In this document: one piece after another, positions 19,926 to 28,412 of the stretch
How positions within the stretch are numbered: the stretch's first letter is position 1
Layout: the number at the start of each line of letters is the position of its first letter
DNA from: Secundilactobacillus paracollinoides DSM 15502 = JCM 11969
GTDB taxonomy: Bacteria > Bacillota > Bacilli > Lactobacillales > Lactobacillaceae
Direction: 5' to 3'
Assembly: GCF_001311135.1 (NCBI RefSeq)
Contig: NZ_BBAG01000004.1
Location: forward strand, 1-64,000
DNA: 64,000 nt
Translations under genes and position numbers: made by a program
Notes under the pieces: model-generated
The model's database searches: none
What the model saw: the letters and a program-made list of their open reading frames with translations, nothing else
What the model was told of the DNA's origin: nothing

Positions 19926-21217
19926 TTGAAGAATTTTGACAACTCAAAAAAAGCGTTCAAGGAAGCGCAGGGTTACATGCCAGGTGGTGTGAATAGTCCA
20001 GTTCGTGCGTTCAAGAACGTGGGTGGCGACCCGCTGTTTATTAAACAGGGAAAAGGGTCACACATTGAAGATATTGATGGGAATACGTACATTGATTACG
20101 TGCTCTCGTGGGGACCGCTGATCTTAGGTCATGCTGATGATCAGGTCGTGAGTGCGCTCCAAGCAGCCACGGCGAAGGGAACCAGCTACGGTGCGCCAAC
20201 AGAATTGGAAACACAGCTGGCAAAGAAGATCCGCGAGATCGTCCCATCCGTTGAAATGATGCGGATGGTGTCCTCTGGGACGGAAGCCACGATGAGTGCG
20301 ATTCGTCTAGCCCGCGGTTTTACCCACCGTGATAAGATCGTTAAGTTCATTGGGAACTACCATGGGCATAGTGATTCATTGCTGGTTGACGCGGGTTCCG
20401 GGTTAGCCACGTTTAACATCAACACGTCGCCAGGTGTGCCAAAGGATTTGGCTTACGATACCTTGACCGTGCCATATAACGATGTTGAAGCATCAAGGCC
20501 GTGTTCGAAAAGAACGGACCAGAAATTGCCGCTGTGATCGTTGAACCAATTGCGGGAAACATGGGTGTAATCCCTGGGACCCAAGAATTCCTGGATACGT
20601 TACGGCAACTGACAACTGACGCAGGATCACTGCTGATTTTTGACGAAGTGATGTCCGGTTTCCGGGCAGCCTACCATGGTGCGCAGAGTTTGTACCACAT
20701 TAAGCCAGACCTGACCACACTTGGTAAAGTTGTTGGCGGCGGCTTGCCCGTTGGCGTCTTTGGCGGCCGGCGCGACATTATGGAACACATTACGCCGGAT
20801 GGCAGTGTTTACCATGCTGGGACACTGTCAGGTAATCCCCTTGCGATGACTGGTGGGTTGAGCACGCTTAATCAGCTGAATGATAACCTATACAAGAACA
20901 TGACGGCTAAAACGACGCGGTTAGTTGAAGGCATCAAAGCCGCAGCAGATGCGCACGATGTACCGATCACAGTGCACCACGTTGGGACGATGTGGAGCTA
21001 CTTCTTCAACGGTGGCGACGTCAACAACTTTGCGGACGTGCAAGCCAGCGATGTGGCCTACTTTGCGAAATTCTTTAAGCAGTTGCTGCAACAGGGTATC
21101 TACACGGCACCATCACAGTTTGAAACGAACTTTATGTCGAGCAAACACACGACGCAAGACATTGACGACACGATTCAGGCGTTCAACGATGCGTTCGACG
21201 CCGTGAATAACGGGTAA
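19926..21217 (+). CDS. hemL: glutamate-1-semialdehyde 2,1-aminomutase (frame broken)
   Basis: HemL converts glutamate-1-semialdehyde to 5-aminolevulinate. The best start is TTG 19926, with AAGGGA about nine bases before it, giving [24 protein letters not shown], the [17 protein letters not shown] region and the DEVMSGFR segment are conserved, and the PLP lysine lies in [12 protein letters not shown]. One base is missing near 20492, between the NDVEA and [15 protein letters not shown] parts. Restored length is about 430 residues. Confidence 0.89.
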
Positions 21218-21222
21218 AACAG

Positions 21223-21972
21223 ATGAAAAATACACAGTTTCGAGACTTAACGTTAGCACCGATCACTTCTGAGGAATCACTCGTGATCGCGTGCGACAGC
21301 AGTGCCGGAATTGGGGAGAAAAAAGCAGACGTTGTAGCCGTTGATCCAGCTATTACGGCTGCTTATTCTTTAAGGGTTCCCTTGCTCGAGTTAATGTGCT
21401 ATGGTGCCCAACCCATAACGGTGATCGATACGATCGGCAATGAGCTGGTGCCGACAGGTGAAAAAATGATTGCGGGGGTGCGTGCCGAAATGGCGCGGGC
21501 GAAGTTAGCTGATGTGCCGCTAAATGGCAGTACCGAAGATAACATGGCCACAATTACAACCTCCATTGGTATTACGGTGATCGGCCGCATTCAAAATAAC
21601 ATGATGCCGACGACCGCAACGGCTGAATTGACAGTTTTCCAGCTGGGGGTGCCGTATGTTGGCGATGAAGTGGTTGCCCATTTGGACAGCATTTTCAGTT
21701 ATGATACGGTGCGCCAAATCAGGCAACAGTCTGCAGTGGTGGACATGCTGCCGGTTGGATCAAAAGGCGTCACCTATGAGCTCGGCCAGATGGCGCAGAC
21801 TCACGGACTTGCTATTCATTATCTGGTCGACAGTGAAGCGCCAGCGTTGCACACGTCAGCAGGGCCGGCAACGGTTGTGCTGGTTGCTGTGACAAAAACG
21901 CAGGCGGCGGAAGTGACCCAGAAATTTCCAGAATTAGTTGCGATTGCGGACTTGAAGGAGGCGATAAAATGA
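21223..21972 (+). CDS. cblS: alpha-ribazole kinase-like protein (AIR-synthase-related)
   Basis: A 249-residue protein that resembles the AIR-synthase/ThiL-type ATP-binding fold: MKNTQFRDLTL, the acidic IACDSSAGIGEKK loop and the GSTEDNMATI segment. In Listeria and Geobacillus, CblS phosphorylates alpha-ribazole brought in by CblT, giving alpha-ribazole phosphate for CobS. Position between hemL and cobU, and a CblT-like gene at 1153, support this role. No cobT is seen in the window, so this would be its route to an activated lower ligand. Function is from family and context. Confidence 0.7.
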   Translation: MKNTQFRDLTLAPITSEESLVIACDSSAGIGEKKADVVAVDPAITAAYSLRVPLLELMCYGAQPITVIDTIGNELVPTGEKMIAGVRAEMARAKLADVPLNGSTEDNMATITTSIGITVIGRIQNNMMPTTATAELTVFQLGVPYVGDEVVAHLDSIFSYDTVRQIRQQSAVVDMLPVGSKGVTYELGQMAQTHGLAIHYLVDSEAPALHTSAGPATVVLVAVTKTQAAEVTQKFPELVAIADLKEAIK

Positions 21973-22565
21973 CAAACAGCTTAACACTCGTGACGGGCGG
22001 GGCAAAGAGCGGTAAATCCGTGTTTGCCGAGCAATCTCTTCAAGATGATGCGCGAGTCTGTTATATTGCCACTGGCGTGATGACGCAACCGGATCCGGAG
22101 ATGCAGTTGCGTATCAAAACGCACCAAAAACGGCGGGAAGCCAAGAATTGGGTGACTGAGGAGCGTTTTAAACAAGTTGGTGAGTTTGTGGCTTCCAGTC
22201 AATACGATGCCTATCTGCTGGATGATGCTACGATGCTCAATACCAACTTATTTTACGATTGGGCAATTGAATTTGCTAGTTCGCGCCATCTTGAGCTTGA
22301 TGATGCCATCGACCAGATGACAAGCGATGAGATTGCCATGGTCAGCCACCTTATTTTTGAGGCGTGGGAAAGCATCATTTCAGCCTTGCAGAAAACCAGT
22401 CAGTCAATGGTGATCGTGACTAACGAAACAGGTCTGGGCATCGTCCCGGCAACGAAGCAGACCAGAATATTGCGAGATATTTATGGTCAAGTTAATCAGC
22501 GTCTGGCCCAAGCCGCGGACCATGTGTATTTTGTCGTCAGTGGATTACCGCAACAGTTGAAATAA
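21969..22565 (+). CDS. cobU: adenosylcobinamide kinase / guanylyltransferase
   Basis: CobU phosphorylates adenosylcobinamide and transfers GMP to it. The P-loop VTGGAKSGKSVFAE is at residues 8-21 and the DDATMLNTNLFYDW segment follows. VTNETGLGIVP is the strongly conserved C-terminal motif. Length is 198 residues with an intact frame. It overlaps cblS by four bases and is followed by cobS. Confidence 0.93.
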   Translation: MTNSLTLVTGGAKSGKSVFAEQSLQDDARVCYIATGVMTQPDPEMQLRIKTHQKRREAKNWVTEERFKQVGEFVASSQYDAYLLDDATMLNTNLFYDWAIEFASSRHLELDDAIDQMTSDEIAMVSHLIFEAWESIISALQKTSQSMVIVTNETGLGIVPATKQTRILRDIYGQVNQRLAQAADHVYFVVSGLPQQLK

Positions 22566-22577
22566 TTGGGGGTTCGT

Positions 22578-23335
22578 ATGGGACAAGCAATGATTTTATA
22601 CGCGCAATTCTTCACGCGCATTTCGATTCCAATTGAAATAAAGGATGCAACGACTAAATTTAAAAATAATATTCAGTACTTCAGCCTCTTTGGACTCTTA
22701 TTGGGCTGCATCGAGGCGCTGATCTTCTGGGGGTTCGCTAGTATTTTTCCACTGTGGTTTGCTTGGATGATCTACTGGATCACAGATGGTCTGCTCACGG
22801 GCGGCTTTCATTTAGATGCGCTTGCGGACACCGCTGATGGGTTGTTTTCATCGCGGAAACCAGAACGGATGAAGGAAATTATGCACGATAGCCGGCTGGG
22901 GACAATGGGCGCGCTGGGGCTGATCTACTTTTACCTGATCGTTATCGGCAGTGGTATTGTGATCTGTAACCAGTTACCCCTTTGGCAGTTGATCGGACTC
23001 ACCGCGGTGATGACAATGATGGCCAAAACGGGTATTGCACTACTGTTTTACAAGATGGTCTACAACGGCGATAGTGGTCTTGCCAGTATCTGGGTCGGCG
23101 TGAAGACTTGGCGGATCGTTGCCTCGCAGGTGCTCGCAATTGTGGTGATCGGCGCGGTGTTGCAGTGGCCGGGACTAGTTGGCTATTTAGCATGGTTGTT
23201 TTCGGGTATTTTTATCGGCGCTTTCATATTCGATTATTAAAGGGCTTCAGCGGTGACACCATTGGCGCCTTTGGTGAGCTGTCGCAGGTTGTCTTCCTGC
23301 TGGTCTATAGTGGGATTATAGAGGTGCTAAAATGA
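22578..23335 (+). CDS. cobS: adenosylcobalamin 5'-phosphate synthase (frame broken)
   Basis: CobS joins adenosyl-GDP-cobinamide with alpha-ribazole (phosphate) at the membrane. TDGLLTGGFHLDALADTADGLFSS is the diagnostic acidic region and several membrane helices follow. The frame breaks near 23224; one restored base joins FIGAFI to RLLKGFSGDTIGAFGELSQ, the conserved C-terminal motif. ATG 22578 is preferred to TTG 22566 because GGGGGT lies just upstream. The end overlaps cobC by four bases. Confidence 0.88.
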
Positions 23336-23917
23336 CGCTATTTGTGACCCGTCACGGTGAAACAACGCTTAATCAGCAACGTAAATTTTACGGTGCGCTG
23401 GATGTTCCGATTGATGAACAGGGCCGACAACAGGCAAGCCAACTGGCTGCCAAGCTACGCGGACAACCGCTAGACGTCATTATCCGTAGTGATACGCGTC
23501 GCACGCAACAAACGGCTCAGCCCATTATCGAAGACCACCCGAACGCAGAAGTACTCGTTAATCCCGGCTTGAATGAAAAAGGGTTTGGTGATTGGGAGGG
23601 CTTGGATGCGGATGAAATTGAGGCCAAGGACAGTGACCTGGCATGATTGGATTGCCAATCCCTTTGATGTAACGCCCAATGGTGCGGAATCTTTCGCTGA
23701 TTTTTCTAATAGGGTACTGACTACTGTTGCAACGTTGATGCCGATGTTCAATCAAACGGCAAACATGTTACTAGTGGCCCATTTAGGGACACTGCGCGTC
23801 ATGCACCAAGCGTGGGTACCGGGAACGGTTTTCTGGAACCTCGACTTTAAGGCGGGCCACTATTCGACGTATCAGATTCAAGGTGGCAAGGGACTTCTAC
23901 AAGCGCTAAATCGTTAA
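23332..23917 (+). CDS. cobC: alpha-ribazole phosphatase-type histidine phosphatase (frame broken)
   Basis: CobC is the phosphoglycerate-mutase-like phosphatase that removes the phosphate from alpha-ribazole or adenosylcobalamin phosphate. The N-terminal catalytic VTRHGETTLNQQ is present, as is the later VAHLGTLRV segment where the second catalytic histidine sits. The frame shifts near 23634 (one extra or two missing bases in GACCTGG) between IEAKDSD and WHDWIANP. Restored length is about 195 residues. It lies last but one in the cob cluster. Confidence 0.84.
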
Positions 23918-23935
23918 AATGAGAAGGTGTTTTAA

Positions 23936-24655
23936 GTGGCATTTTTGATTACGTATCCGAAAGAAAAGGTCTCAACTGAGTTTCAACGGGCACTCGCAAC
24001 GGTAACGACGCCGTTGTATATGTCGTTGCGTGAACTGGTCGCTAGTCAGTTAACGCCGTCAGAGGTGGCTCAGATTGCCCAAGCCGAAAACATTGTGATC
24101 ACCAGTCCCTTTGCACTCCAGCTCTATTTAGGACAATATTGGCAAGACCAGCGGCAACCACACTACTATGTCTTAAGTCAAAGAATGGCTGATCAGTTAC
24201 GTCGCCGCGGGGCAACTCAGGTGCACCAGTCTCAATCGGAAAATCAGGCCAGTTTGGCGCAACTGGTGCAGCATAGTACCAATGCTCCCGTGCTGTGGTT
24301 AACCGGCAATCGTCACGTCAAACAAAATCGGTTGTCGGCACTCGTAAATGTGCACCAAATGATCTGTTATAAGAACACTTGGTCGCAGCAAAAGGAGAAC
24401 GAAATTGTTGCCGCGTTACAGGGTCAAACCATTAATCGAGTGCTGGTCACTAGTCCGTCGTCTTACACTCGGCTTCGTGTGATTGAGTCGCGACTTTCAA
24501 AGGTGTTTTCATCAGTCACGTATTATACGTTAGGCGATAGTACATTTACTGAAATCAACAAATTTAGCCATGACGTTGTTAAACCTGTTAACAGGCAACA
24601 CGTTCTTGGACAAATGCTTATGAAAATGTGCAATGACGAACGGGCAGACCAGTAA
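23936..24655 (+). CDS. hemD: uroporphyrinogen-III synthase
   Basis: A 239-residue protein with a GTG start and GAGAAGG upstream. HemD closes hydroxymethylbilane with inversion of ring D to uroporphyrinogen III. Primary sequence is weakly conserved in this family, but the VITSPFALQL and LVTSPSSYTRL segments in the two halves fit its bilobal fold. It ends the cob/hem cluster. A second HemD-like domain is fused to CobA at 11457. Confidence 0.78.
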   Translation: MAFLITYPKEKVSTEFQRALATVTTPLYMSLRELVASQLTPSEVAQIAQAENIVITSPFALQLYLGQYWQDQRQPHYYVLSQRMADQLRRRGATQVHQSQSENQASLAQLVQHSTNAPVLWLTGNRHVKQNRLSALVNVHQMICYKNTWSQQKENEIVAALQGQTINRVLVTSPSSYTRLRVIESRLSKVFSSVTYYTLGDSTFTEINKFSHDVVKPVNRQHVLGQMLMKMCNDERADQ

Positions 24656-24668
24656 AATATTGAACGAC

Positions 24669-24711
24669 ATCACACATTATTGTTGTAAGGAATCACATTT
24701 ATGTTGTAAAG
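24669..24711 (+). promoter_or_regulatory. direct repeat upstream of pduF (candidate PocR site)
   Basis: ATCACACATTATTGTTGTAA at 24669 is repeated in similar form, ATCACATTTATGTTGTAAAG, at 24692. The 23-bp phase is about two helical turns, as expected for an AraC-family dimer. ATCACA also occurs at 27106, just upstream of the TATAAT before pduA. Binding by PocR is inference. Confidence 0.4.
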
Positions 24712-24751
24712 AAGTGAAAATAATGTAAATAAAGCGCTTACAAATATGCTA

Positions 24752-24788
24752 ATATTAGTTTGTTAATTGTGAATTAACAAACTAATAT
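24752..24788 (+). promoter_or_regulatory. 17-bp perfect inverted repeat between pduF promoter and start
   Basis: 24752-24768 and 24772-24788 are perfectly complementary with a 3-nt loop (GTG), all A/T-rich. A cre-like AAAGCGCTTACA and a TAATAT lie just upstream, and the AAAGGTGGG ribosome site of pduF lies directly after. There is no U-tract, so an operator or a translation-controlling leader hairpin fits better than a terminator. Confidence 0.55.
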
Positions 24789-24805
24789 AAAGGTGGGTGT
24801 CACTA

Positions 24806-25512
24806 ATGGATGGTTTTATTGGTGAGTTTTTCGGCACTGCAATCCTGATTCTCTTAGGAGCCGGGACTGGTGCTGGGATCAACTTAAATAAGACGTATGC
24901 CAAAGGCTCAGGTTGGCTGTTCGTCTGCCTGTCATGGGGTATGGCTGTTACCATGGGGGTCTATGTTGCAGGTCTTTTGGGTTCAGATGGGCATTTGAAC
25001 CCTGCAGTTACAATTCCATTTGCAATCTTCGGGTTGTTTCCATGGAATGAAGTTTTGCCATATTTAGCAGGTCAATTCTTAGGTGCGTTTTGTGGCGCAG
25101 CAATCGTCATGGTTGCTTTGGGGCACACTTTAAAGAAACCAAAGGGGAAGAGAATGGGAACACTGTTGGGATATTTGCTACGATGCCAGCAATTAAGTCA
25201 CCACTTTTCAACTTCCTCTCAGAAGTTATCGCAACATTTGCGTTTGTCTTTATTCTTCTTAACTTAGGTAACTTCACAACTGGCTTGAAACCACTTGTTG
25301 TTGGTTTCTTGATCTTCGTCATTGGTACTAGTTTAGGGACGACCACCGGGTTCGCCATTAACCCGGCCCGTGACTGGGGTCCGCGGTTCGCGTACACGAT
25401 CTTGCCTGTTTCTAACAAGGGTTCAGCTCATTGGGACTATGCATGGGTTCCAATGTGTGGTCCACTGATCGGTGGTTTTCTTGCCGCCGCATTGGAAACG
25501 GCTGTTCATTAG
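24806..25512 (+). CDS. pduF: glycerol/1,2-propanediol facilitator, aquaporin family (frame broken)
   Basis: A MIP-family channel for diffusion of glycerol or propanediol into the cell. The first NPA-type box is GHLNPAVTIPF and the second is GFAINPARDWGPR, which has the aspartate typical of glyceroporins. Six membrane segments are visible once the two frames are joined. The switch lies between about 25130 and 25165 and corresponds to one lost base. It stands alone with its own promoter region and a terminator at 25534. Position beside pocR and pduA matches the usual pdu regulon. Confidence 0.88.
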
Positions 25513-25533
25513 TCATCCTGCACTTATTCAAAT

Positions 25534-25569
25534 AAAAATGCTATCAAGTTAATTTGATAGCATTTTTTT
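25534..25569 (+). terminator. Rho-independent terminator after pduF
   Basis: AAAAATGCTATCAA and TTTGATAGCATTTTTTT form a strong stem with a T-run. The A-run on the left arm may let it also end pocR transcription from the other side. Confidence 0.88.
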
Positions 25570-25773
25570 GCGTATTCAGAAAAGTGTCCAGTATACAATG
25601 TCATAAATTAAGTATTTTTCCTAAATTACGATGTGAAATTGAAAATAGGAGAGACTTTTAATTTATCAAACGTTAAATGGATGAGAAAACCAACTATTAC
25701 TTAATTGTCGTAGGATAATTGACGCGTGTTCAAAAAAATACCATTATTTTTGCTTGTACCTGGTAAAAATGAC

Positions 25774-26895
25774 CTAATTCGCGAATGCCGTGTAGATCCA
25801 CTGTACAACTGACTTGCCTTTAATGCTGACAGCACTCGATGGCACCGTCGGCTGTTTACAGTCAACGGTATAGATCCAACCGCGAGAGCCGGTCGAGTCG
25901 GCGAGGTTGCTGATGTTATTAAAGTACGGGTAGCCATTTACCGGCTGCGAGAAGTAGGCAATGTCATTTTTTTGGAAATAGCGTTTTGAGACGTCAAAAA
26001 CGGTGTCACTTTCCTGCCAGGTAATATCGCGGTGAATTGTAAAGATCTTTTGAATCGACGTATTCTGGTGGCGGTATTCCGATGGTGTCAGACCAGTGCG
26101 TTGCTTAAAGATCTTGGTGAAATAGCTCGTCTGTTGGAAGCCGATTTGATTCGCAATGTAGTTGATCGGCAGCTTAGACAAAGCGAGTTTTTCACTGGCT
26201 ACTGCAATCTTTCGGTAGTTCACGTAGTCGATGAAGTTGACGTCGAGGATCTTCTTAAAAATTCGACTGAGGTAGGACGGGGACAAAAAGACTTCTTGCG
26301 CGACGGTCGACAGTGAGATCGTGTGCCGAATGTTCTTTTCAATATATTGAATGGCGGCATCAATACTCTGGGTGACGCCATCATCCTCACTTTGGACAGT
26401 GGGCTGCGATTCAGTTTCTACATTGTGGTACTTATTGCGGTCCGTCTTGACCGGCTGCGTGGTAATTTGATTACCTTCTGCTGTTGAGGCACGCAAGAAA
26501 GTGTCGAAGTAGCGGATTTTAGACAACTGCTCCGTATCTAGGGCATCCCAGACAGACACGGTGATGTTGAAATCCGGTTCTAGCAGTTGATTAAAGATAT
26601 TTTCGAGATAACTTCTAGAAAGATAAATACGCTGTTGGGAAACGTTTACTGAGTTACAAATAATGAATCCCCATAGGCGATGCTCAATGGTGACAGGAAA
26701 AATCGCGTAGACCTTTAACGCATCAAAGTTGATATTCTTTTGGACCTCGTCAAGCCCTGAGTACACAGCGTTATCCTTTAGTAATTGCTCGTCTAAGGTA
26801 TAAAAAACAGTGTCGATCTGAGTAATACCGGCGAACGTCGCAACCGCCCCTGCAAGTGTACGATAGTCTTCTGTTTTAAGTGGATAGTCGATCAT
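25774..26895 (-). CDS. pocR: PocR-type AraC regulator with C-terminal DUF4430-like domain
   Basis: A 373-residue regulator expected to activate pdu and cob genes in response to diols. Residues 1 to about 130 form a PocR-like sensory domain, and residues about 178-277 are two AraC helix-turn-helix units (ISLSTVAQEVFLSPSYLSRIFKK and INYIANQIGFQQTSYFTKIFKQ regions). Unusually, about 96 residues follow the DNA-binding domain. This tail (GYPYFNNISNLAD, then RGWIYTVDCKQP, then VVQWIYT) resembles the transcobalamin-like DUF4430 fold. GGAGGA precedes the start at 26895. It is divergent from pduA and shares a 344-bp regulatory region with it. Confidence 0.85.
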   Translation of the reverse strand: MIDYPLKTEDYRTLAGAVATFAGITQIDTVFYTLDEQLLKDNAVYSGLDEVQKNINFDALKVYAIFPVTIEHRLWGFIICNSVNVSQQRIYLSRSYLENIFNQLLEPDFNITVSVWDALDTEQLSKIRYFDTFLRASTAEGNQITTQPVKTDRNKYHNVETESQPTVQSEDDGVTQSIDAAIQYIEKNIRHTISLSTVAQEVFLSPSYLSRIFKKILDVNFIDYVNYRKIAVASEKLALSKLPINYIANQIGFQQTSYFTKIFKQRTGLTPSEYRHQNTSIQKIFTIHRDITWQESDTVFDVSKRYFQKNDIAYFSQPVNGYPYFNNISNLADSTGSRGWIYTVDCKQPTVPSSAVSIKGKSVVQWIYTAFAN

Positions 26896-27056
26896 AAATG
26901 GTCCTCCTCCAATTGTATGAGAAGCGGTTCACGTACACTGTATAAATACGGTAAACGATGCCAACTCCTTTACAATTGATTTTAAAATAATCGCAACGGT
27001 AGTTCAACATAATTTTTAAATTAATTTGTATTATTTTGCACTAATGCCATATTCTT

Positions 27057-27071
27057 TTGAAAGCGTTTACC
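27057..27071 (+). promoter_or_regulatory. cre-like catabolite control site upstream of pduA
   Basis: TTGAAAGCGTTTACC matches 14 of 15 positions of the CcpA-binding consensus WTGNAANCGNWNNCW. It lies about 55 bases upstream of the TATAAT at 27124. Glucose repression of pdu through CcpA is therefore likely. Confidence 0.6.
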
Positions 27072-27105
27072 TTTTTTGACATCGCGAAATACACTTGATT
27101 AAAAT

Positions 27106-27129
27106 ATCACAAATAGAATCACCTATAAT
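27106..27129 (+). promoter_or_regulatory. pdu operon promoter region
   Basis: A perfect TATAAT at 27124-27129 has no good -35 box at 17 bp. ATCACA and AATCACC lie in its place, the same ATCACA word as in the repeats before pduF. A weak -35 is expected for a promoter that depends on an activator such as PocR. The leader to pduA is about 105 bases. Confidence 0.5.
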
Positions 27130-27239
27130 GTAAGTGTTTTCAAAACTAATTGGAAATGCGCGGAAATTAGATAATAACAACTTCTCAAACGTTTACTGTC
27201 TAACGTCACTGCACTTCCAAAATTTAGGAGGAAGCTCTA

Positions 27240-27533
27240 ATGAACCAAGAAGCTTTAGGATTAATCGAAACGAAAGGTCTGGTTGCCTCAATCGAAGCAG
27301 CCGACGCAATGGTCAAGGCCGCAAATGTTGATTTGGTGGGCCAAGAAAAGATTGGTCATGGGTTAGTCACAGTTATGGTTCGCGGTGACGTTGGTGCCGT
27401 AAAAGCCGCTGTTGATGCTGGTGTTCAAGCAGCTGAAAATATCGGTGAAGTCTTATCTAACTACGTCATTCCACGTCCACATAGCGATGTTGAAAAGATT
27501 CTCCCAGATCCTAAGAAACTCTCTGCAGAATAG
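27240..27533 (+). CDS. pduA: microcompartment shell protein PduA
   Basis: A 97-residue single BMC-domain protein that forms hexameric shell tiles and is the main pore for propanediol. [27 protein letters not shown] and the [17 protein letters not shown] stretch are canonical. It is preceded by AGGAGGA. It is nearly identical to PduJ at 34266. First gene of the operon after the PocR-controlled region. Confidence 0.95.
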   Translation: MNQEALGLIETKGLVASIEAADAMVKAANVDLVGQEKIGHGLVTVMVRGDVGAVKAAVDAGVQAAENIGEVLSNYVIPRPHSDVEKILPDPKKLSAE

Positions 27534-27566
27534 TCAGTTAGCCTGATTATTAAAGGAGATTAGGGT

Positions 27567-28391
27567 ATGAGTGTGAATAAAGACGCGTTAGTTGAGCAAG
27601 TAATGAGTGAGCTCCTCAAAAAAGGAATCTCGCTTGATGATAAAAATCAGTCAAATGCATCGGGAGGATTCGAAATGAATGATTTTTTAAACTCTACTAG
27701 TGTTGTCCCTGAGTTTGTTGGAACTCGAGAAATCGGTGACACCATTGGTATGTGTATTCCCAGTGTTGACCCAACTTTGTTAGATCAACTGCACATTACA
27801 AAGAAATACTCTGTACTTGGTATTCTTAGTGCTCGTTCAGGTGCTGGCCCACAAATTATGGCCATGGACGAAGCTGTTAAGGCAACCAACACAGAAGTTG
27901 TCGATATCGAACTTCCACGTGATACAAAGGGTGGCGCTGGTCACGGTTCTTTGATTCTTGTTGGTGGGTATGATCCTTCAGACGTTCGTTCAGCTATTAA
28001 TGTAGCTTTGGATAACCTGAGCCGGACTTTTGGAGACGTTTATAACTCTGCTGCTGGTCACTTGGAATTACAATTTACTGCCCGTGCTTCAGGCGCCTGC
28101 CACATGGCATTCGGCGCTCCTGAAGGCAAAGCATACGGTTTGATTTGTGGCGCCCCTTCTGGGATCGGTGTTGTTATGGCCGATACTGCAATTAAAACTG
28201 CCGGGGTTAACGTTCTTTCCTTTGCTTCTCCTAGTCATGGGACCAGCTTCTCAAACGAAGGGATGGTTCACATTAGCGGTGATTCAGGTGCCGTTCGCCA
28301 GGCCGTTATTGCCGGCCGTGAAGTTGGCCTTAAGCTTTTGGCACAACTTGGCGAAACTCCAGTAAATGATTTTCCATCATACATTAAGTAG
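27567..28391 (+). CDS. pduB: trimeric shell protein PduB (with internal PduB' start)
   Basis: A 274-residue tandem-BMC shell protein that forms pseudohexameric trimers. The N-terminal amphipathic segment (KDALVEQVMSELLKKG) resembles the region that links the enzyme core to the shell in Salmonella. An internal ATG at 27675 (residue 37) has its own strong GGGAGGA, so a shorter PduB' is very likely made, as in Salmonella. SVDPTLLDQLHI and the glycine-rich GGAGHGSL and GASGACHMAFG-like segments fit the family. The frame is intact. Confidence 0.93.
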   Translation: MSVNKDALVEQVMSELLKKGISLDDKNQSNASGGFEMNDFLNSTSVVPEFVGTREIGDTIGMCIPSVDPTLLDQLHITKKYSVLGILSARSGAGPQIMAMDEAVKATNTEVVDIELPRDTKGGAGHGSLILVGGYDPSDVRSAINVALDNLSRTFGDVYNSAAGHLELQFTARASGACHMAFGAPEGKAYGLICGAPSGIGVVMADTAIKTAGVNVLSFASPSHGTSFSNEGMVHISGDSGAVRQAVIAGREVGLKLLAQLGETPVNDFPSYIK

Positions 28392-28412
28392 TAGCAGAGA
28401 GGAGGAACAATA

